DNA from: Micrasema longulum
Taxonomy: Eukaryota; Arthropoda; Insecta; Trichoptera; Brachycentridae
DNA length: 64,000 nt
Assembly (NCBI GenBank): GCA_022494885.1
Contig: JAGVSM010000894.1
Span: 248,001 to 312,000, forward strand
Direction: 5' to 3'
Of this stretch, positions 1 through 12,530 are shown piece after piece. Each line of letters opens with the position of its first letter. Within the stretch, counting starts at the first letter, position 1. A program made the translations under genes and the position numbers. The notes beneath the pieces were generated by a model that saw only the letters and a list, made by a program, of their open reading frames with translations, searched no databases and had not been told where the DNA came from.

Positions 1-1290
1 GTTCGAGAGTCGTTCGGCGTCTCTCGGTGTGACCTAATGCGTGGACGTGTATAATTTCTGGTGTGTACGTCAAAAGCGCACAAAAAATACGTGGCTCAGA
101 TGCGGAAACGTGTATAGAAACTGTTGGAGTCGCCACGTTTTCTAAATTTTATTTATTTATTTAAACTTTAAATTTTAAAAAATATGTGTATATCTTCTAG
201 TCAACAGAAAAACAAACGTGAAAAATTGATCAATGTTTTTGCTGAATAAAACATTTTCATATTACGGCAGTTATTTTTTATTTAATTGAAAAAAACAAAA
301 AAAAAATATTTACAAATAAACAAAAATTATAGGTCAATTATTTCACTAGTAAGCAGATACAGCTTGTACCTATATAAAAAAATATTTTTAAAAATACTTT
401 CGCTATCCACAATTAAATTATGAGAAATGTGGGATCGGATGAGAAGTCTGGAAGGAAAGTGGGAGAAAATTAAAGAATTTTTTAAAAATATAAATATATA
501 TATTTACACATATAAATGTTTCAGTTGTTTATTTATTCAATCATTTATATAGTATAACTCTCATAAGTGCACATTAGAATAGAGGGTTTTTAGTTAACTT
601 TTTTCGTTTTATGTGTATTTTTATATACAGTTCTCTTAATAGTGTACTAAGATAAATAAAAAAAAATCGCTGCTCTTATCCAGGCCGCCATATTGTCGAA
701 AACCAAAGAAAAATAGACCAAAAATGACCCAAAAAAACGCGTGCGCTCTCCCGGCGCCTCGTGCCATACTGAAAGCTGGTCCGGGTGACCAGTGTTCAGC
801 CAGCACCCTTTGATTTATGTTGAAAATCCAACAAAATTGGGATCGCGTGCCAACGTATGTGCCGGCGCGTGTGCCAGCTCTGCCTGAGCCACGAATACTC
901 CCCTCAACGAGTTTGCCAATATGTATTTGCCAGCGTACTGGCGAACGTGCAGAGCCACCTTGTCTTTACATATTGACCGTATTCAATGCATTTTTAGACG
1001 GTGGAAAAGCGTTTTTAAGAAATTTTTATCAAAGTTTAGAGAGTGTCTTAATTAGTCCGGTTTAGTTCAGTAGCAGCGTTTATTTATAAAATAAATTTGG
1101 CAAAATCATTGTTATGTATAGATTCCACTACCCATGTTTAAGGTAAGATGCGTGAATAATATAATTACGGGTGTTCAAACATAGGAGAATCGTGAATTTT
1201 ACAGTGAATTTTTTTTTTAAAATTATTTTTATTCGATTCGTGAGAAAAATTAAAAATATACTTTGAATGAGGAAAATAGTACAATAAAAA
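1..1290. other. No gene supported
   Basis: The first 160 bases are CpG-rich (gttcggcgtctctcggtgtg) and could be an exon or promoter edge, but no frame is convincing. A second CpG-rich patch at 690-960 contains an 82-codon frame of low credibility. The rest is AT-rich. Confidence 0.4.
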
Positions 1291-1299
1291 TACCCAGTA

Positions 1300-1570
1300 A
1301 TTAGAGTCAAAGGAACCTTTCCTTTCTGAGCTTTCTTTCAATAACATGAAAGATGTCGATATTCAAAGAGATTCGGTTGAGTAAAGACATAGCTTTTCCT
1401 ACTGTCATTACCGTAGACAGGCTGGTTCTGCAAGCAGGAAGATAAAAACAGCTTAAGCTCCCGATGTCTAAGGTAGCCATTAGGAGCATTCAGAAAATAA
1501 TCTCCGTTACACCTAACTTGATTGTACTACGAGTATCAAGCCATAATCGGCAGAACAACGTAAGCGACAA
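1300..1570 (-). mobile_element. LINE C-terminal fragment
   Basis: Minus strand CRTSLSTVMTVGKAMSLLNR then LNIDIFHVIE. It is related to the 5.4 and 17.1 kb copies and recurs at 49755-50000. Confidence 0.55.
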
Positions 1571-2860
1571 ATAGTGAATTGTGTAGGAGAAGGTTTTTTT
1601 ATTTTTGTTCCATATATATTTTTTTTAATGACGATGATGAAAGGTTATCAGGTTTACAAACAGTATTTATATTGATAAACTGACATTGAAATTTTTATGT
1701 CCGTGCGAAGTGGGTTATGTATGGTGGTTGAACGATAAAAATCGATTAGTTTTTGTATGAACAGTAAACAGAGCTAGCAGGGAAAAATACAACGGATGGA
1801 TAACATAATGTAAACAATAAACATCGTTCCCAACTTACAAAGCAGACTCGCCAATAGCAGGTTATTTCTAAAACATAGTTTTATTTTCGACAGCCAAAAT
1901 GGCGCCGATCTTAATTACGAAGATCGCGTTGTTTTCGCCCTGGAAAACTACATACTCATATTAACATAATTTATCTTTTTTACATATTATACGGCACAAG
2001 TGCTTTTTACAATATAAAATATAAAAATATGAGTTAGTTAGAAATGCAAAAAAAAATTAAAAAAATTAAACATAGTTATAAAAAGAAAAAAAACAAGAAA
2101 AGTATTTTTACATGTATGTGTGTCAGCAGACAAAAGATATAAAAAAAGTCAGAATATAAAATGAGTTGACACCAGATCATTGGCATAAGTAGCTTTCGCA
2201 AATAATTCGCTAATCGTTACTAAATATTTATAAAGAGGTGATTTGAATTCACAGACTCGAGTTAAAAATGTCGATATGTAGGTCAATCATATTCTACATG
2301 AAAATCGAAAAACGCGATCTAAAGCTTCTTTTTTGGTGTGTTGTTTGGACCCTTTAAGGGAGTGTGAAATTACGTTTTTCAAGCAAAAAAATGTTGTGCT
2401 ACCTGAGGAATACGCGAAAAACTGCAAAAGTTTCGCACTTTTTTCAGCTTTCGCATTTCAATTAAAATACTAGTTTTGACATTAGTTACTAATGTCATTT
2501 TGAAAGTATATTAAATTGAAAACAATTGAAGCCAACCCACAACTCTGTATGTCTTATAGTTTTTGAGATATGATGCTTGAAATATTTATTTGGTTTTCAG
2601 AAATGTTAAAATTTTAAGGTTTGTTTATGTTTTCAGCCGAATATCGGCATAACCGCTCACGCTTATAGAAAAAATGTGGTCAATTAAGTTTTAGCAAATT
2701 TATTTACCTTTCATTTGAGCGTAAAACAGGGTCTATAAACTTTATAGTTCTCTTGTAATAGTAAAAAACAAAAATTGCAACAATACAAGTTTTAAAATAA
2801 GAGCCTTACCTAACATAAAATTGTGGGCATAATGAGAAGAAAAAAAAGGTGTTAAATCTT
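1570..2860. other. No gene seen
   Basis: AT-rich DNA without a convincing frame or a repeat I can place. Confidence 0.4.
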
Positions 2861-3170
2861 TTGTCATTTATTGACACGTTTAAACAAAATAATTATAAGG
2901 TGCATTCATTTCCTAGTCTGTGTATACGCGGTATAGGTGAGTGATAAAGATAGTTGGTTTGAGAAGGGTGACAATAATACATACTATTTTGTCTAATTCT
3001 ACGTGTTGGTATAATAATATTTATTAAATCCTGGAGTTCGCAATAGTCGAATTTAGAATTAATGATTTTGTATAAAAATATTAGGTCAGTTATTGTCCTG
3101 CGATCCTCCAGAGTAGGTAAATTTAAAAATTTAACAAGGACATGTAGTTAATTTGTCCAATAGGAATATG
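2860..3170 (-). mobile_element. LINE C-terminal fragment
   Basis: Minus-strand translation gives LEDRRTITDLIFLYKIINSK, then YLYHSPIPRIHRLGNE, the C-terminal block also seen at 19.6 and 39.7 kb. Confidence 0.7.
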
Positions 3171-4419
3171 CAGTTTGAAATCAATGAATCTTTAAAATTT
3201 TCGTTAGACTCTTTCAACATTGTTTATGTGAATTTTGTAAAAATATACAACTGGTGATAAACTTTTTACATTAGAGAAACCACTTTTCTAAACACACCCA
3301 AAACTGTTTTAAAAACCAAACTAAAAAATTTCCTCTCGGGTCGCTTATACTTTTTCTTTAAAAAGTTGCCCATAAATTTATGGTAAAAAAATAAAATTTT
3401 GCATTTTTTGTCATTTTTTCCATCTTTAGGCCCTTTGCGCTAAAAAAATGGTGCAATGCAGGATTTTGCTTGGCATTTTTCCGTTGATAAGCATGGCCGA
3501 TACGCAAGAATTCGATAAAACAAAAATCGCTGTTTTCGACCAGTCCATTTTCACAATGATAAATATTATCAACGCATGTCATCCTGGGACACAGGTTTTA
3601 CTCTTATATGTTTAGTTACAAGGTTATATTGATATTATATTATTTATTTATTTATTTGGGAAAAAAACAACAGTTTTTAGATATACACATTGCAAAAAGA
3701 AAATAAGAATATATAGAAACTTAGATTGTAAAAATAATCAATACAAATTTTCCACAGTTAAAGAGGCAAATATGTACTCTTGCTATTGGAGAGTATTATA
3801 CCTAAACCTAGCCGGACCGCAGGGGGGGATTCGAATCCCCCATAGACCGATTTTAATTCGATAACTCAAGTTTTATTAAAGCTATTTGCCGTATATTTTT
3901 TGCACTCGTGAAATTAACAGAAATACGTATTTTCCGGTTTTTGTTTTTAAATTGAGAAATATATGTTTTTTTTTAAATATTGAAACAAAAAATACGTAAA
4001 TAATACAAGGGTCAATTTAACTCTTGAACATAAGCATTCGGCAAACTAACAAAAATGAATAAAATACACGAATGAGTAAAATATGTGTACGCGAAAGCAT
4101 GAATAAATTATTGCACGGTCATACACACTTCTAACGCTTTATTCTCTTGATGCCATATACAAGTAGACGCTGGGGTCGTTTGGTCCCCCCGTTCGGATCA
4201 TGTGTAATTTTTTTATGCTTAGTAAGGGAAAGGTTAATAATGTCGAACCATTGCTCGAGGGTTCCCGGTATAATATGTTGTCCCAATAAAACGGATCAAA
4301 TATTTTATTTGTAATGTTATTATGGTCAAATGAATTCATTTGAAAAAGTATGAGAGGCGAACACACCAACCACTATACCACAAGGTTGAATTAATTCCAC
4401 TCAATTTTCTTTTAAAGGA

Positions 4420-4612
4420 TTTTAGAATTAAAATAGTGCAGAAACCGCATACGCGCATCAAACTGAATCCGACTAAACTACTCACATATGAGTAGTTTTG
4501 CGTTTTGGCCATTACGTATTCTGCAGACGTCGCTTAGTACGCAACTGACGAGTTGAATTCAACTATGCCGTGTCGTTAGCAAGTGCCAAAATACTGCTGG
4601 GATTAAAAGGGA
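4420..4612 (+). repeat. Dispersed ~190-bp repeat, copy 1
   Basis: cagaaaccgcatacgcgcat ... gcttagtacg ... ttgaattcaactatgccgtg. The reverse-complement copy is at 46645-46842. Confidence 0.6.
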
Positions 4613-4639
4613 ATACGGTAGTTTCACATTTCATGTGTA

Positions 4640-4873
4640 AAGCTAGGGTTTCCTAGGACAACGGTGCCCGTATCTTAACGGCCGTGGTGAACGGTGATGC
4701 GGTGGACAGCCGTCGTAACGGTGACTAAAGAGTGGTTTCCTAGGAAAACGGTGTTGATAACACCGTTAAAAATAAAACCACTCTCTAGTCACCTCTACGA
4801 CGGCTGTCCACCGCATCACCGTTCACTACGGCCGTTAAGATACGGGCAACGCTGTCCTAGGAAACCCTAGCTT
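4640..4873. mobile_element. Foldback hairpin element, copy 1
   Basis: Nearly the whole 234 bases are one inverted repeat: agctagggtttcctaggaca...gacagccgtcgtaacggtga pairs with the second half, leaving a small centre. A second copy is at 48770-49014. No coding content. Confidence 0.85.
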
Positions 4874-5139
4874 TAGAAGCAAATTCACAAGTAATATTTT
4901 TTTTTTCCCGGCTTTCTTTTAATAAGACTTTGTGTAATATAAAACGGCATTAATGAATGTTTTTTTTTACGCTTCCCTAATAAAAGTACCTGTTTTTTTA
5001 GTCCAGTCAGAAAGTATTTTTTGTTGTAAAACGTAGCACAAAATTATCTTTTTAGCATTTTTTTCAAAAAAAAATTGTTTTTTGAGTATATTTTTCACGG
5101 TCTGGCAGAAGAAGAAGAAAGAAGTTTCAGAGATATCTC

Positions 5140-5590
5140 TACATGAGAGAGTGCTGGTATTATCCTCTGCTCTACCCGACCGAGTTTCTCCAGGGTATGC
5201 TTGGCTACAACAGTTTAAGGACTAGAGGAATGTGTATTTGAATACACATTTTTATCGATTGTTGCGCGGTATGATCATAATTCTGAGATTATGGTGAGCA
5301 TCGGTTTGTATGCTCCTGATAATTACCTAAGACAGCGTCAGCATAGATTGTTTCATATTCCGATAGACAGGATTGGCCGTTGGAAGGGCTACCGCTGCCG
5401 TTGGAAGGGCTACCGCTATGCTGAACAACATCGCTCTGGATATTGATCTGTTCCATGTATCCGAAGCAGTTTTCCGGAGCAGGATTCTCCTACTACTTTG
5501 GCATGAGTCTCTTTCATGTATTTTTTTATTTTTTTCATTAAATATGTACGTATTGAATATATGTTCGAAATGTATATGTTATATTTAAAT
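5140..5590 (+). mobile_element. LINE 3' portion
   Basis: Plus strand: DRVSPGYAWLQQFKD, then after frameshifts LAVGRATA and AMLNNIALDIDLFHVSEAVF. It matches 16860-17280 almost throughout. A 21-base segment (gccgttggaagggctaccgct) is duplicated in tandem at about 5377-5418 only in this copy. Confidence 0.65.
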
Positions 5591-6569
5591 TAATTAATTT
5601 AATTGAAATTGAAATTTAAAATTGAATTGAAAATAACGGGGCCACTTCACGAATGCACGCAGGCGGAATGTCGGGTAGAGGGGGGACTTTCGGACAAACT
5701 TGGTTCTACGTGCCTTCTGGTATATTATAATTCTATGGTTTTGAGTCATAATTCTGTAGCTACTTTTCGTCAATTCATTTGTGTCGTATGAGCAGGAACG
5801 AGAACGAAAAACGATTTTGATTGCGTTAGAGTACGACGGATATATGAGCGAACGAACGTACGAAACGAAATTGTCGCTGAATATATATAAATATATATAT
5901 GTTTGGATAAAATTATCTAAATATATAGCGCGATTTTTGTTCCTTTTTCAAACTCAGAACTGTATTCTACATCCACCCTAACACGGAAAAAATCATTTTA
6001 TAATAGTTTTAAAGACAACATATTTATTATATACAGCGATTTTCAGAAACAAGACTACTTCTACAATTTTTAGCTTATTTTTTACCAAGAGCATTGTTTT
6101 ATTTTAGTCTTATTTTATTTATTCTTTCGAGTCAAGGTTTCCGTTGTTTTTTTTCATTGGCTACTATACACTGGCGCGTGGCGTGACGTCACCGCGTGTA
6201 AATATTTATTCCAGCCCAATTTGTTTTAAGTCGGCGCTAATAAAGTCGGCAAATCTTGCAACAGAGAAAACTTTCAATACACATGTCTTATTTACACTAT
6301 AATTTCAATTGTTTGTACGAATCATCGAATCGTGTTTGTTTCCCTGGGAAATAGAAATACCGATGTAAACCCAACACGTGTATCCGAATACATACCTGTA
6401 TAGATATGAATACATACCTGTATAGTTTGGGGGTATTTTAAATTTATTTAGTTTTTGACAGACAAATTAGTAAGACGGTTTGGTGCGATCGGCGAATTTT
6501 CAATATTATTTCAGAGCGAATGCGACGAACGCGGAAGGCCAGTCCGCTCATGCCTCGCGGAAAAACCAA

Positions 6570-6715
6570 ACCGCATTGATGTTTTTTTTCATTTTTTATT
6601 TAACTTTTTGTACATAATTTTATTTGTACATTGGCGGGCTTATTGCCAAATGGCAATTTCTTCAAACCAACCAATAAAGTAAAAGTTTTATTTTCATAAT
6701 TCAAGTTACAGAACA
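6570..6715 (-). mobile_element. LINE 3'UTR fragment
   Basis: Copy of the 3' end at 23100-23225, including ttggcgggcttattgccaaa and the TAAATAAA-type end. No coding part remains. Confidence 0.6.
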
Positions 6716-6900
6716 TACAGGGTGTTCTTAAAATCCTGTCACATCCGAAACCACGATGATCAGTATGAGCAAGAAGACATATTGGCCCATTAAAATATTT
6801 TTTTAGAACGACTTAACTCATAAAAAATAAAATACAGAAAAAAAACAAATGGTTGCTCACTTCTGCAGGGGAGAAACGAGGAGGGGGGAGGGGGAGTAAA
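6715..6900 (+). mobile_element. Single arm of the 44.9 kb inverted-repeat element
   Basis: Shares ctgtcacatccgaaaccac, gaagacatattgg and caaatggttgctcacttctg with 44868-45200, including the G-rich ggaggggggaggg centre. Confidence 0.7.
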
Positions 6901-7194
6901 TAACTAATGGTAAATCAATGCGTATGTTCGATTTTTCTGTTTTTATTAATCTACTGAAATATGTATTCAAAAATTAACTAAAATATAAACAAAAAACTTG
7001 AAAATAAACAAATTCTTTTTTTTTAGTTGCCAATTATTTGTACCTTGCGTTTGTTACATGGAAGTTTTTATCGAATTTATTTATATTTAGGTTATATTTA
7101 GTTGACTTTAACATTTTTCACCGTAGATAACGATAATAAAACTAAAAGCAGAATCAGAATAAACAAAATAACTCTAGAAATATTACATTAACAA

Positions 7195-7530
7195 TTATTT
7201 ATTTTTTTTAAGTCGTAATAGTTGGACACAAAAGGAGCTAGATACCACCATTAAATAACTTAGCCTGCTTGATCGTCCCTGTAATGAATCGAACAGTCTC
7301 TCTTCGTGTATCCTTACAGTTCAGAAGCTCAGCTAGGTTATTAGTCGCAGCAATCCGAGTGTTTACTTTGCATTCAAGCTCCCACCTCGGTCTATCAAAC
7401 ATTGGACAGTATATTAGAAGATGTTCTACAGTCTGCTCAGTGATGCCATAACATGGACAGTTAACATACAAATAAACGAGTTCATATCTTGTCTGCAAAC
7501 ATTTAGATAGGTTGTAATATTTTGTCATTT
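7195..7530 (-). mobile_element. LINE C-terminal zinc-knuckle region
   Basis: The minus strand encodes CPCYGITEQTVEHLLIYCPM, a C-x-C-x8-H-x4-C knuckle, followed by FDRPRWELECKVN. This arrangement is known from the C-terminus of R1/Jockey-type LINE polyproteins. About 96 codons are open. Confidence 0.72.
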
Positions 7531-7559
7531 ACTTCTAGTTATTATACGTATTTTGGACC

Positions 7560-7915
7560 GCACTAAAAAAAACGGTAATATTCAAATAAAGTCAACTGGT
7601 TCAAAAAGAAGTTTAAAAAAATATATATTGTTTTTAGACATTGCCTAGTATGTAGAATAATTCGATCAAATGAATTTCTTCACAACAATAAATGTTTCAG
7701 CTCTTAAATTTTACTAAAATCAACAGATAAAAGAATTGAAAAAATATGAATGTTAAAACAAAAGCAAAATAGTGAATGTTACACGGTGTGTTAAGTGGCC
7801 ACTTAAACCAGCCGACGACAAGTTATAAGCCCTGTAAATGCCTAGACATCCTTATTCCCTTCTCTAAAATTTTCTCCATCTTTGTTGAAATTTGTTAATA
7901 ATATGGTATGCGACG
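7560..7915 (+). repeat. gtggccacttaaaccagcc family copy
   Basis: Has gttaagtggccacttaaacc and aagccctgtaaatgcctaga. Diverged at both ends. A short relative of the right arm is at 10110-10200. Confidence 0.6.
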
Positions 7916-8462
7916 ATGTTGATCTATTTAATACAAATGTTTATTCGTTCAAAGCTGTTTTGCCCTAAATTGTAACTTTTTTTAATGTATCGACGTTATT
8001 ATATAAATAAAAAAATAATAAAAAAACAGCTACCTACTTGACCATAGAGAATATTTCGTTTTATTAATGTTATTTATAAAAATGCAAGCACAGATAAAAA
8101 TAAATAATCAAGAGTGTAAATAAACATTATGTTCTGAAGATGGCGGATTTCACTCCTCAGTTCATGTCGAAAAAGCGTCTTCAGAAGACTATTAAAACTT
8201 CTACTCACGATAACTCATTTTCACTGCGTTGGTTTCCTTGAAATCAGAAGATTTACCTATTAATAGACAGAAATGTGTAAACTTTAGAGAACACAAGGGA
8301 CATTAATTTAGCTTATATTATATAAATAGCTAAGCGTTTTTCGTTTAAAATCTAAATAACTATGTTAGAGAAGCCAAATTCAGCTAATAAAACAATAGGC
8401 AAATCAATTTGTAAAAACATTTAACTAGAGGCCATGATACAATATAATAATAATGCTTTTTT

Positions 8463-9155
8463 AATCATGTTTATTTATTTATAATATAAATACGGCCTAA
8501 GCCAATTACAACAGTTACATGAAGAAACATAAATGCAAGAAACTGAACAAAAAGAACATAAAACTATTTAGCAAAGACAAACAAGGGCAAAACAATAATT
8601 GTATCCAATATATTCAAAAAAACGAAAGACCTAAAACTTTGAGCTAAACCATGCCAATCCAACTTCATCCCACACTGTTTAGTCGCGAAGAGATCTACGA
8701 AAAGCCGGAAGATCTATCCCAAAGAATTCCAAGTCGTGTGATGAATTGACTAATCTACACATTCTGGACATTGGGGCATAAAAACCAAAGTTGCTCTTAG
8801 AAGATTTTATAAATAGCAGATTTTGATTTCTGGTAACACGGTTGGGAACATGAAAAGAAATTGATTGCAACACAGATGGGACATCACTTAAAGCATTAAG
8901 TATTTTGAAAATGCATATAAGGTCCACCTCAGTTCTACGTCTCTCCAATGGAGACAGATTAAGAGATTGCTCTATTTCAAAATAGGAATAATTACCCCTT
9001 TGTAATCCGAGCAACCATGCCACTTTTCTTAGAAAACGGTGTTGGACAGACTCGATATGGTCAATATGAGTCATGTAAAATGGAGACCAAATAGGAGAAG
9101 CGTATTCTAGATGGGATCGAACTAGTGAGCAATAAAGAGTTTTGATGGTATTAAT
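8463..9155 (-). mobile_element. LINE C-terminal fragment with 3' tail
   Basis: Reads LYCSLVRSHLEYASPIWSPF then HIESVQHRFLRKVAW and YAPMSRMCRLVN on the minus strand, with 131 open codons. Its 3' end is a TAAATAAA tail near 8470. Confidence 0.82.
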
Positions 9156-9184
9156 ATTTTAAAATCTCAATTTGTTCAATTGAT

Positions 9185-9310
9185 GCGAAGATTTTCACGG
9201 TCGCTGTTATCAATATGATTCTTTTTTAGATGATACCGTGTGTGTTGGATTTGTTCCGACGTTTCGGCTACCATTGCAGGAGCTATTTTCAGGGTAAACT
9301 GAGTAATCAC
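9185..9310 (-). mobile_element. Penelope-like terminal repeat, second family
   Basis: Reverse strand has ctgaaaatagctcctgcaat, then ggtagccgaaacgtcgg and aacaaatccaaca. Relatives are at 17690-17950 and 56740-56960. Confidence 0.5.
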
Positions 9311-9939
9311 TCAAACACAAAACTAAAAAGTGTTAATATTCAAATATTGAATTTATGTAGGTACTTTATGGTTGAATTCCAAAACATAAAATAAATATTT
9401 TTTTAAATATGGCATTCTTTTTGCAAACGTCAAACTCCGGTCTTCTCACCAACAGAGGAGTGTACTTATGTAAAAATGCGATTTTTTAAAATGTATTAAA
9501 TTTAATATTATTTTAGTATTACCAAAAATCCAGTAAAAAGAAAGAAATGGGTAGAAATTATAAGGAATTTAAGGAAAGAATCTGATTGAGATCCACTAAA
9601 AACAAATAACAAAAACAAACTTTTTTTACACACAAAAAAATTACAAATAAACAAAATCTTTTTATTTTTTGTAAATGCAGTATCCTCGTATGCAAACCTG
9701 GTAGATCGATGAATAAAACATTTTTGCTGCTCACTTATTTTTTACATATTAGATTGAAGATTTTAATATCTACGAACACGCACAGCGCAAAGATCTATAT
9801 TTCTCTGAAAACCGCTAGTAAATCAGTTAAGCCGTTTCGGAGTTCAGTAACATCACACGTACAGAGGAATTATATATTTAAAAATTTGCATAGAATAAGT
9901 ATGTTTCTTTTATAAAACGTATTTGTATAAAAGTTTCTT

Positions 9940-10105
9940 GGTACAATGACTTACCTGACTACTTAAATAATTATATTGTCGCAAATTTAACATCGACACA
10001 ATGACTAACCACGACGAGACATAACATAATTTGACTTTGTAATGTGGATTGACTCGATGTTTACCTAACCCTGACGGCTTTTCAAAATTACAATTATTAA
10101 TTAAA
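9940..10105 (+). mobile_element. LINE 3' end fragment
   Basis: Shares cgacgagacataa and cctaaccctgacggcttttcaaaattaca with the end of the 52.9-53.4 kb LINE. Confidence 0.55.
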
Positions 10106-10295
10106 TTTTAAGAGCCTAAACTTCCATATTCCCTTCTCTAAAATGTTCTCCGTGTTTACAAAAATGTAGACAAACTCAAAATATTGTTGATCAAACGAGA
10201 AAAAGTTTAAAGAACCAATAACGATAATAAGATCCGCGGTCTGTCAGATGAAAAAAAAGGGCCAATTAGTTAAGGCCCGGAGGGCCGAATTTCCC

Positions 10296-10450
10296 AAAAA
10301 GTTTAGCAAGGTATCCAAAATAAAATACTTTGATCAGATTTTATTCTACTTTCATTTTTTTTGTTCATATGTGTGATGCGTTTCGCATTGTTAGGACATT
10401 ATCAAAATAACTTAAATATGTGATGTTTCGGAAGAAACTTAAAACCCACT
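10296..10450. mobile_element. Single arm of the 34.0 kb foldback family
   Basis: Shares agcaaggtatccaaaataaa and gatgcgtttcgcattgttag with the 34.0 kb element. Confidence 0.55.
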
Positions 10451-10569
10451 TGTTCTCTAAATCATTTGAATAAATTCTTAGCATGTGGTGGAAAAGTACT
10501 ATGAAAAAGTACATTATTTTTCTTAAATTAAAAAGTTAAAGTTAAAATTAAATTTAAATATTTATATAA

Positions 10570-11765
10570 TCACTTTGTAAAGCCCCCTTGAGGTATTATA
10601 TGTATTACGAAAATGGCGCGGCGTAAGTATAGCCTGTGAGCTCGCCAATACATGACAGATGACATTAACATAACCATAGAAAAACATAGCAGTTGAGCTC
10701 TCAGAAGTAAAGCAACGTGAATGCAGCAATGTTTGAACTACATGTCAATAATATTCTAATAATAAATAATATTATTTGGCCATACGGAACTTTAAAGCAC
10801 ACCTTGGTTTAATTACTAATAGTATTTTATCGGTTAGGTAGGTGTATTTAAAAAAAAATGTTGCGTACCTGAAAAAAGCACAAATAATTATGTTTTTGTA
10901 AATGATGTCAGTAGCGACACTCAGAGAGTGGCTTTGTGACGTTTTGACATTTTTTATAAGAAATTCATGGCGTAGCCGAAATACTGTTATAAAAACGAGG
11001 ATGTTTTTGTTGATTGACGTTAGCAGGCGCTACCCAGGGGCGACTTTGTGACGTGAGAAATTATTTAAAAAAAGATATTCATGGCGTAGCCGAAATATTG
11101 TAATTAAAACGAGGATGTTTTTGTTGATTGACGTTAGCAGGCGCTACCCAGGGGCGACTTCATGACGTGATGAAATTATTAATTTAAATATTTTTTTTCA
11201 TTTTACATAGCGTAGCCGTGACAAGAAATTGCGTGGTGTTTCGAAATTTGACCGTGTAGGTAGCCGCCTACTTACAATATTATTTTTGTATTTGTATAAC
11301 TCCTGTTTTATAATGTTTATGTATTTATCGCTATAATAATTAAACTAAAGATTTTTACTTTTAATCGCTATCCGTTTTTTAAATCATGTTTGTAACACTC
11401 AGTAATATTTATTTTTCAAGTATTCAATGTTATTTTTGCATTTTAATTAATATTGTTAATACAAAGCGTATTTTTTATTTATTCGAATTTACTAGACTGT
11501 TTTTATTACAAAAATAAAAATGCATATTTCTCTATGTATTTTTCTGTTATAAACAATTCATTAAAATAATACACATCAAATTTCCATTGTCTGTTGATTT
11601 TATTTGCAATCTTATTTTTTTTCGATGGTTAAAACTCTAGGAAATTCAAAGACAATAAAATTTTTACTGTCATATATTGGCGAGCTCACACGCTATACAT
11701 AGCCCAATGGCGCTATATAAGTTATCCATAATTATTATTATTATTATTATTACAAAGTAATTAAT
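10570..11765. mobile_element. TIR element with internal tandem repeats
   Basis: Ends are inverted: gtaagtatagcctgtgagctcgccaatacatgacag at 10623-10658 matches the complement of ctgtcatatattggcgagctcacacgctatac at 11667-11698. Inside are two near-identical units of about 115 bases (11000-11230) and a diverged third (10900-11000), each with catggcgtagccgaaatatt, acgttagcaggcgctaccca and a tgacgt motif. A solo piece of the unit is at 55075-55140. It looks like a non-autonomous DNA transposon. Confidence 0.6.
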
Positions 11766-11854
11766 TTAACAATGTTCAAATTTGTCCTACCTGGAATTAC
11801 TATAAGTCCTAACTATGAATTAACTACCCGGTAAAAGAAGAAGTATAAAAATTG

Positions 11855-12195
11855 AAAAATTGTTTTCCAGCGTTGCCTAGTAGGTGATTTGGCCGGATGA
11901 ATCTCACCAACGTGATAAAGGTTTCAGCTTTTTTACTTCACAAAGGTTAACAGGTGGAAGAGTTGAGGAAATGTGGATGTTCAATCATGGGCAGAATGGT
12001 GAATGTTACACAGTGTGTTAAGTGGCCACTTAAACCAGCCAATGACAGGTCATAAGCCCTGTAAATAGACTTCCATATTCCCTTCTCAAAAATGTTTTCC
12101 CTCTCTGTTGAAATAAATTTAAATATGAATAACTCCCTAGGGAGGAAATCCAGCCAGTCTGCAAGCATTTGGACATACTCAAACATTGTTGAATT
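11855..12195 (+). repeat. gtggccacttaaaccagcc family copy
   Basis: Contains the family order: gttttccagcgttgcctagt, aaaggtttcagctttttta, gtgttaagtggccacttaaa, cataagccctgtaaat, ctctctgttgaaataaat, ccagtctgcaagcatttgga. A 79-codon minus-strand frame crosses it, but the frame is not kept in other copies. Confidence 0.7.
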
Positions 12196-12404
12196 AACTA
12201 CCTGAGAAAAAAGAGATTATTAAGAAGCGCATTTTATTAGGTACAGTATGGGTATATTGGGAAAGCCCTTCCATTTTTTTAAATGTTTGAAGGGTTACAG
12301 CTTAAAAGTTAATTTAATAATTATTTTATTTTTTTATTGATTTGATTTACAAAGGTTTCTTTTTTTTAATAAAGCTAATATTTATATTGGGTATTTAACT
12401 TATA

Positions 12405-12530
12405 TAATGTTCTAACAAGACGAAACGCGTCACATATATTTAAAAAAAAATAAAAGTATGGTTAAATTCAATTTAAGTATTTTATTTTGGATACCTTACA
12501 GAATTTTAATATGGAATTCCACCATTTATC
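12405..12530. mobile_element. Single arm of the 34.0 kb foldback family
   Basis: Shares ctaacaagacgaaacgcgtc and ttattttggataccttac with the 34.0 kb element. Confidence 0.55.

Noticed and set aside
3800..3870. tRNA-like B box (ggattcgaatcc) near 3832.
   Set aside because: No A box or arms could be drawn around it; possibly a worn SINE.
4139..4385. SINE head ending ccactataccacaagg in reverse.
   Set aside because: There is an A-box-like segment but no B box, and the body matches nothing else here; too weak to list.
11947..12186. 79-codon minus-strand ORF, with look-alikes at 15508-15774 and 40182-40569.
   Set aside because: They are translations of one foldback repeat. The frame is broken or shifted in most copies, so repeated similarity is not evidence of a protein.
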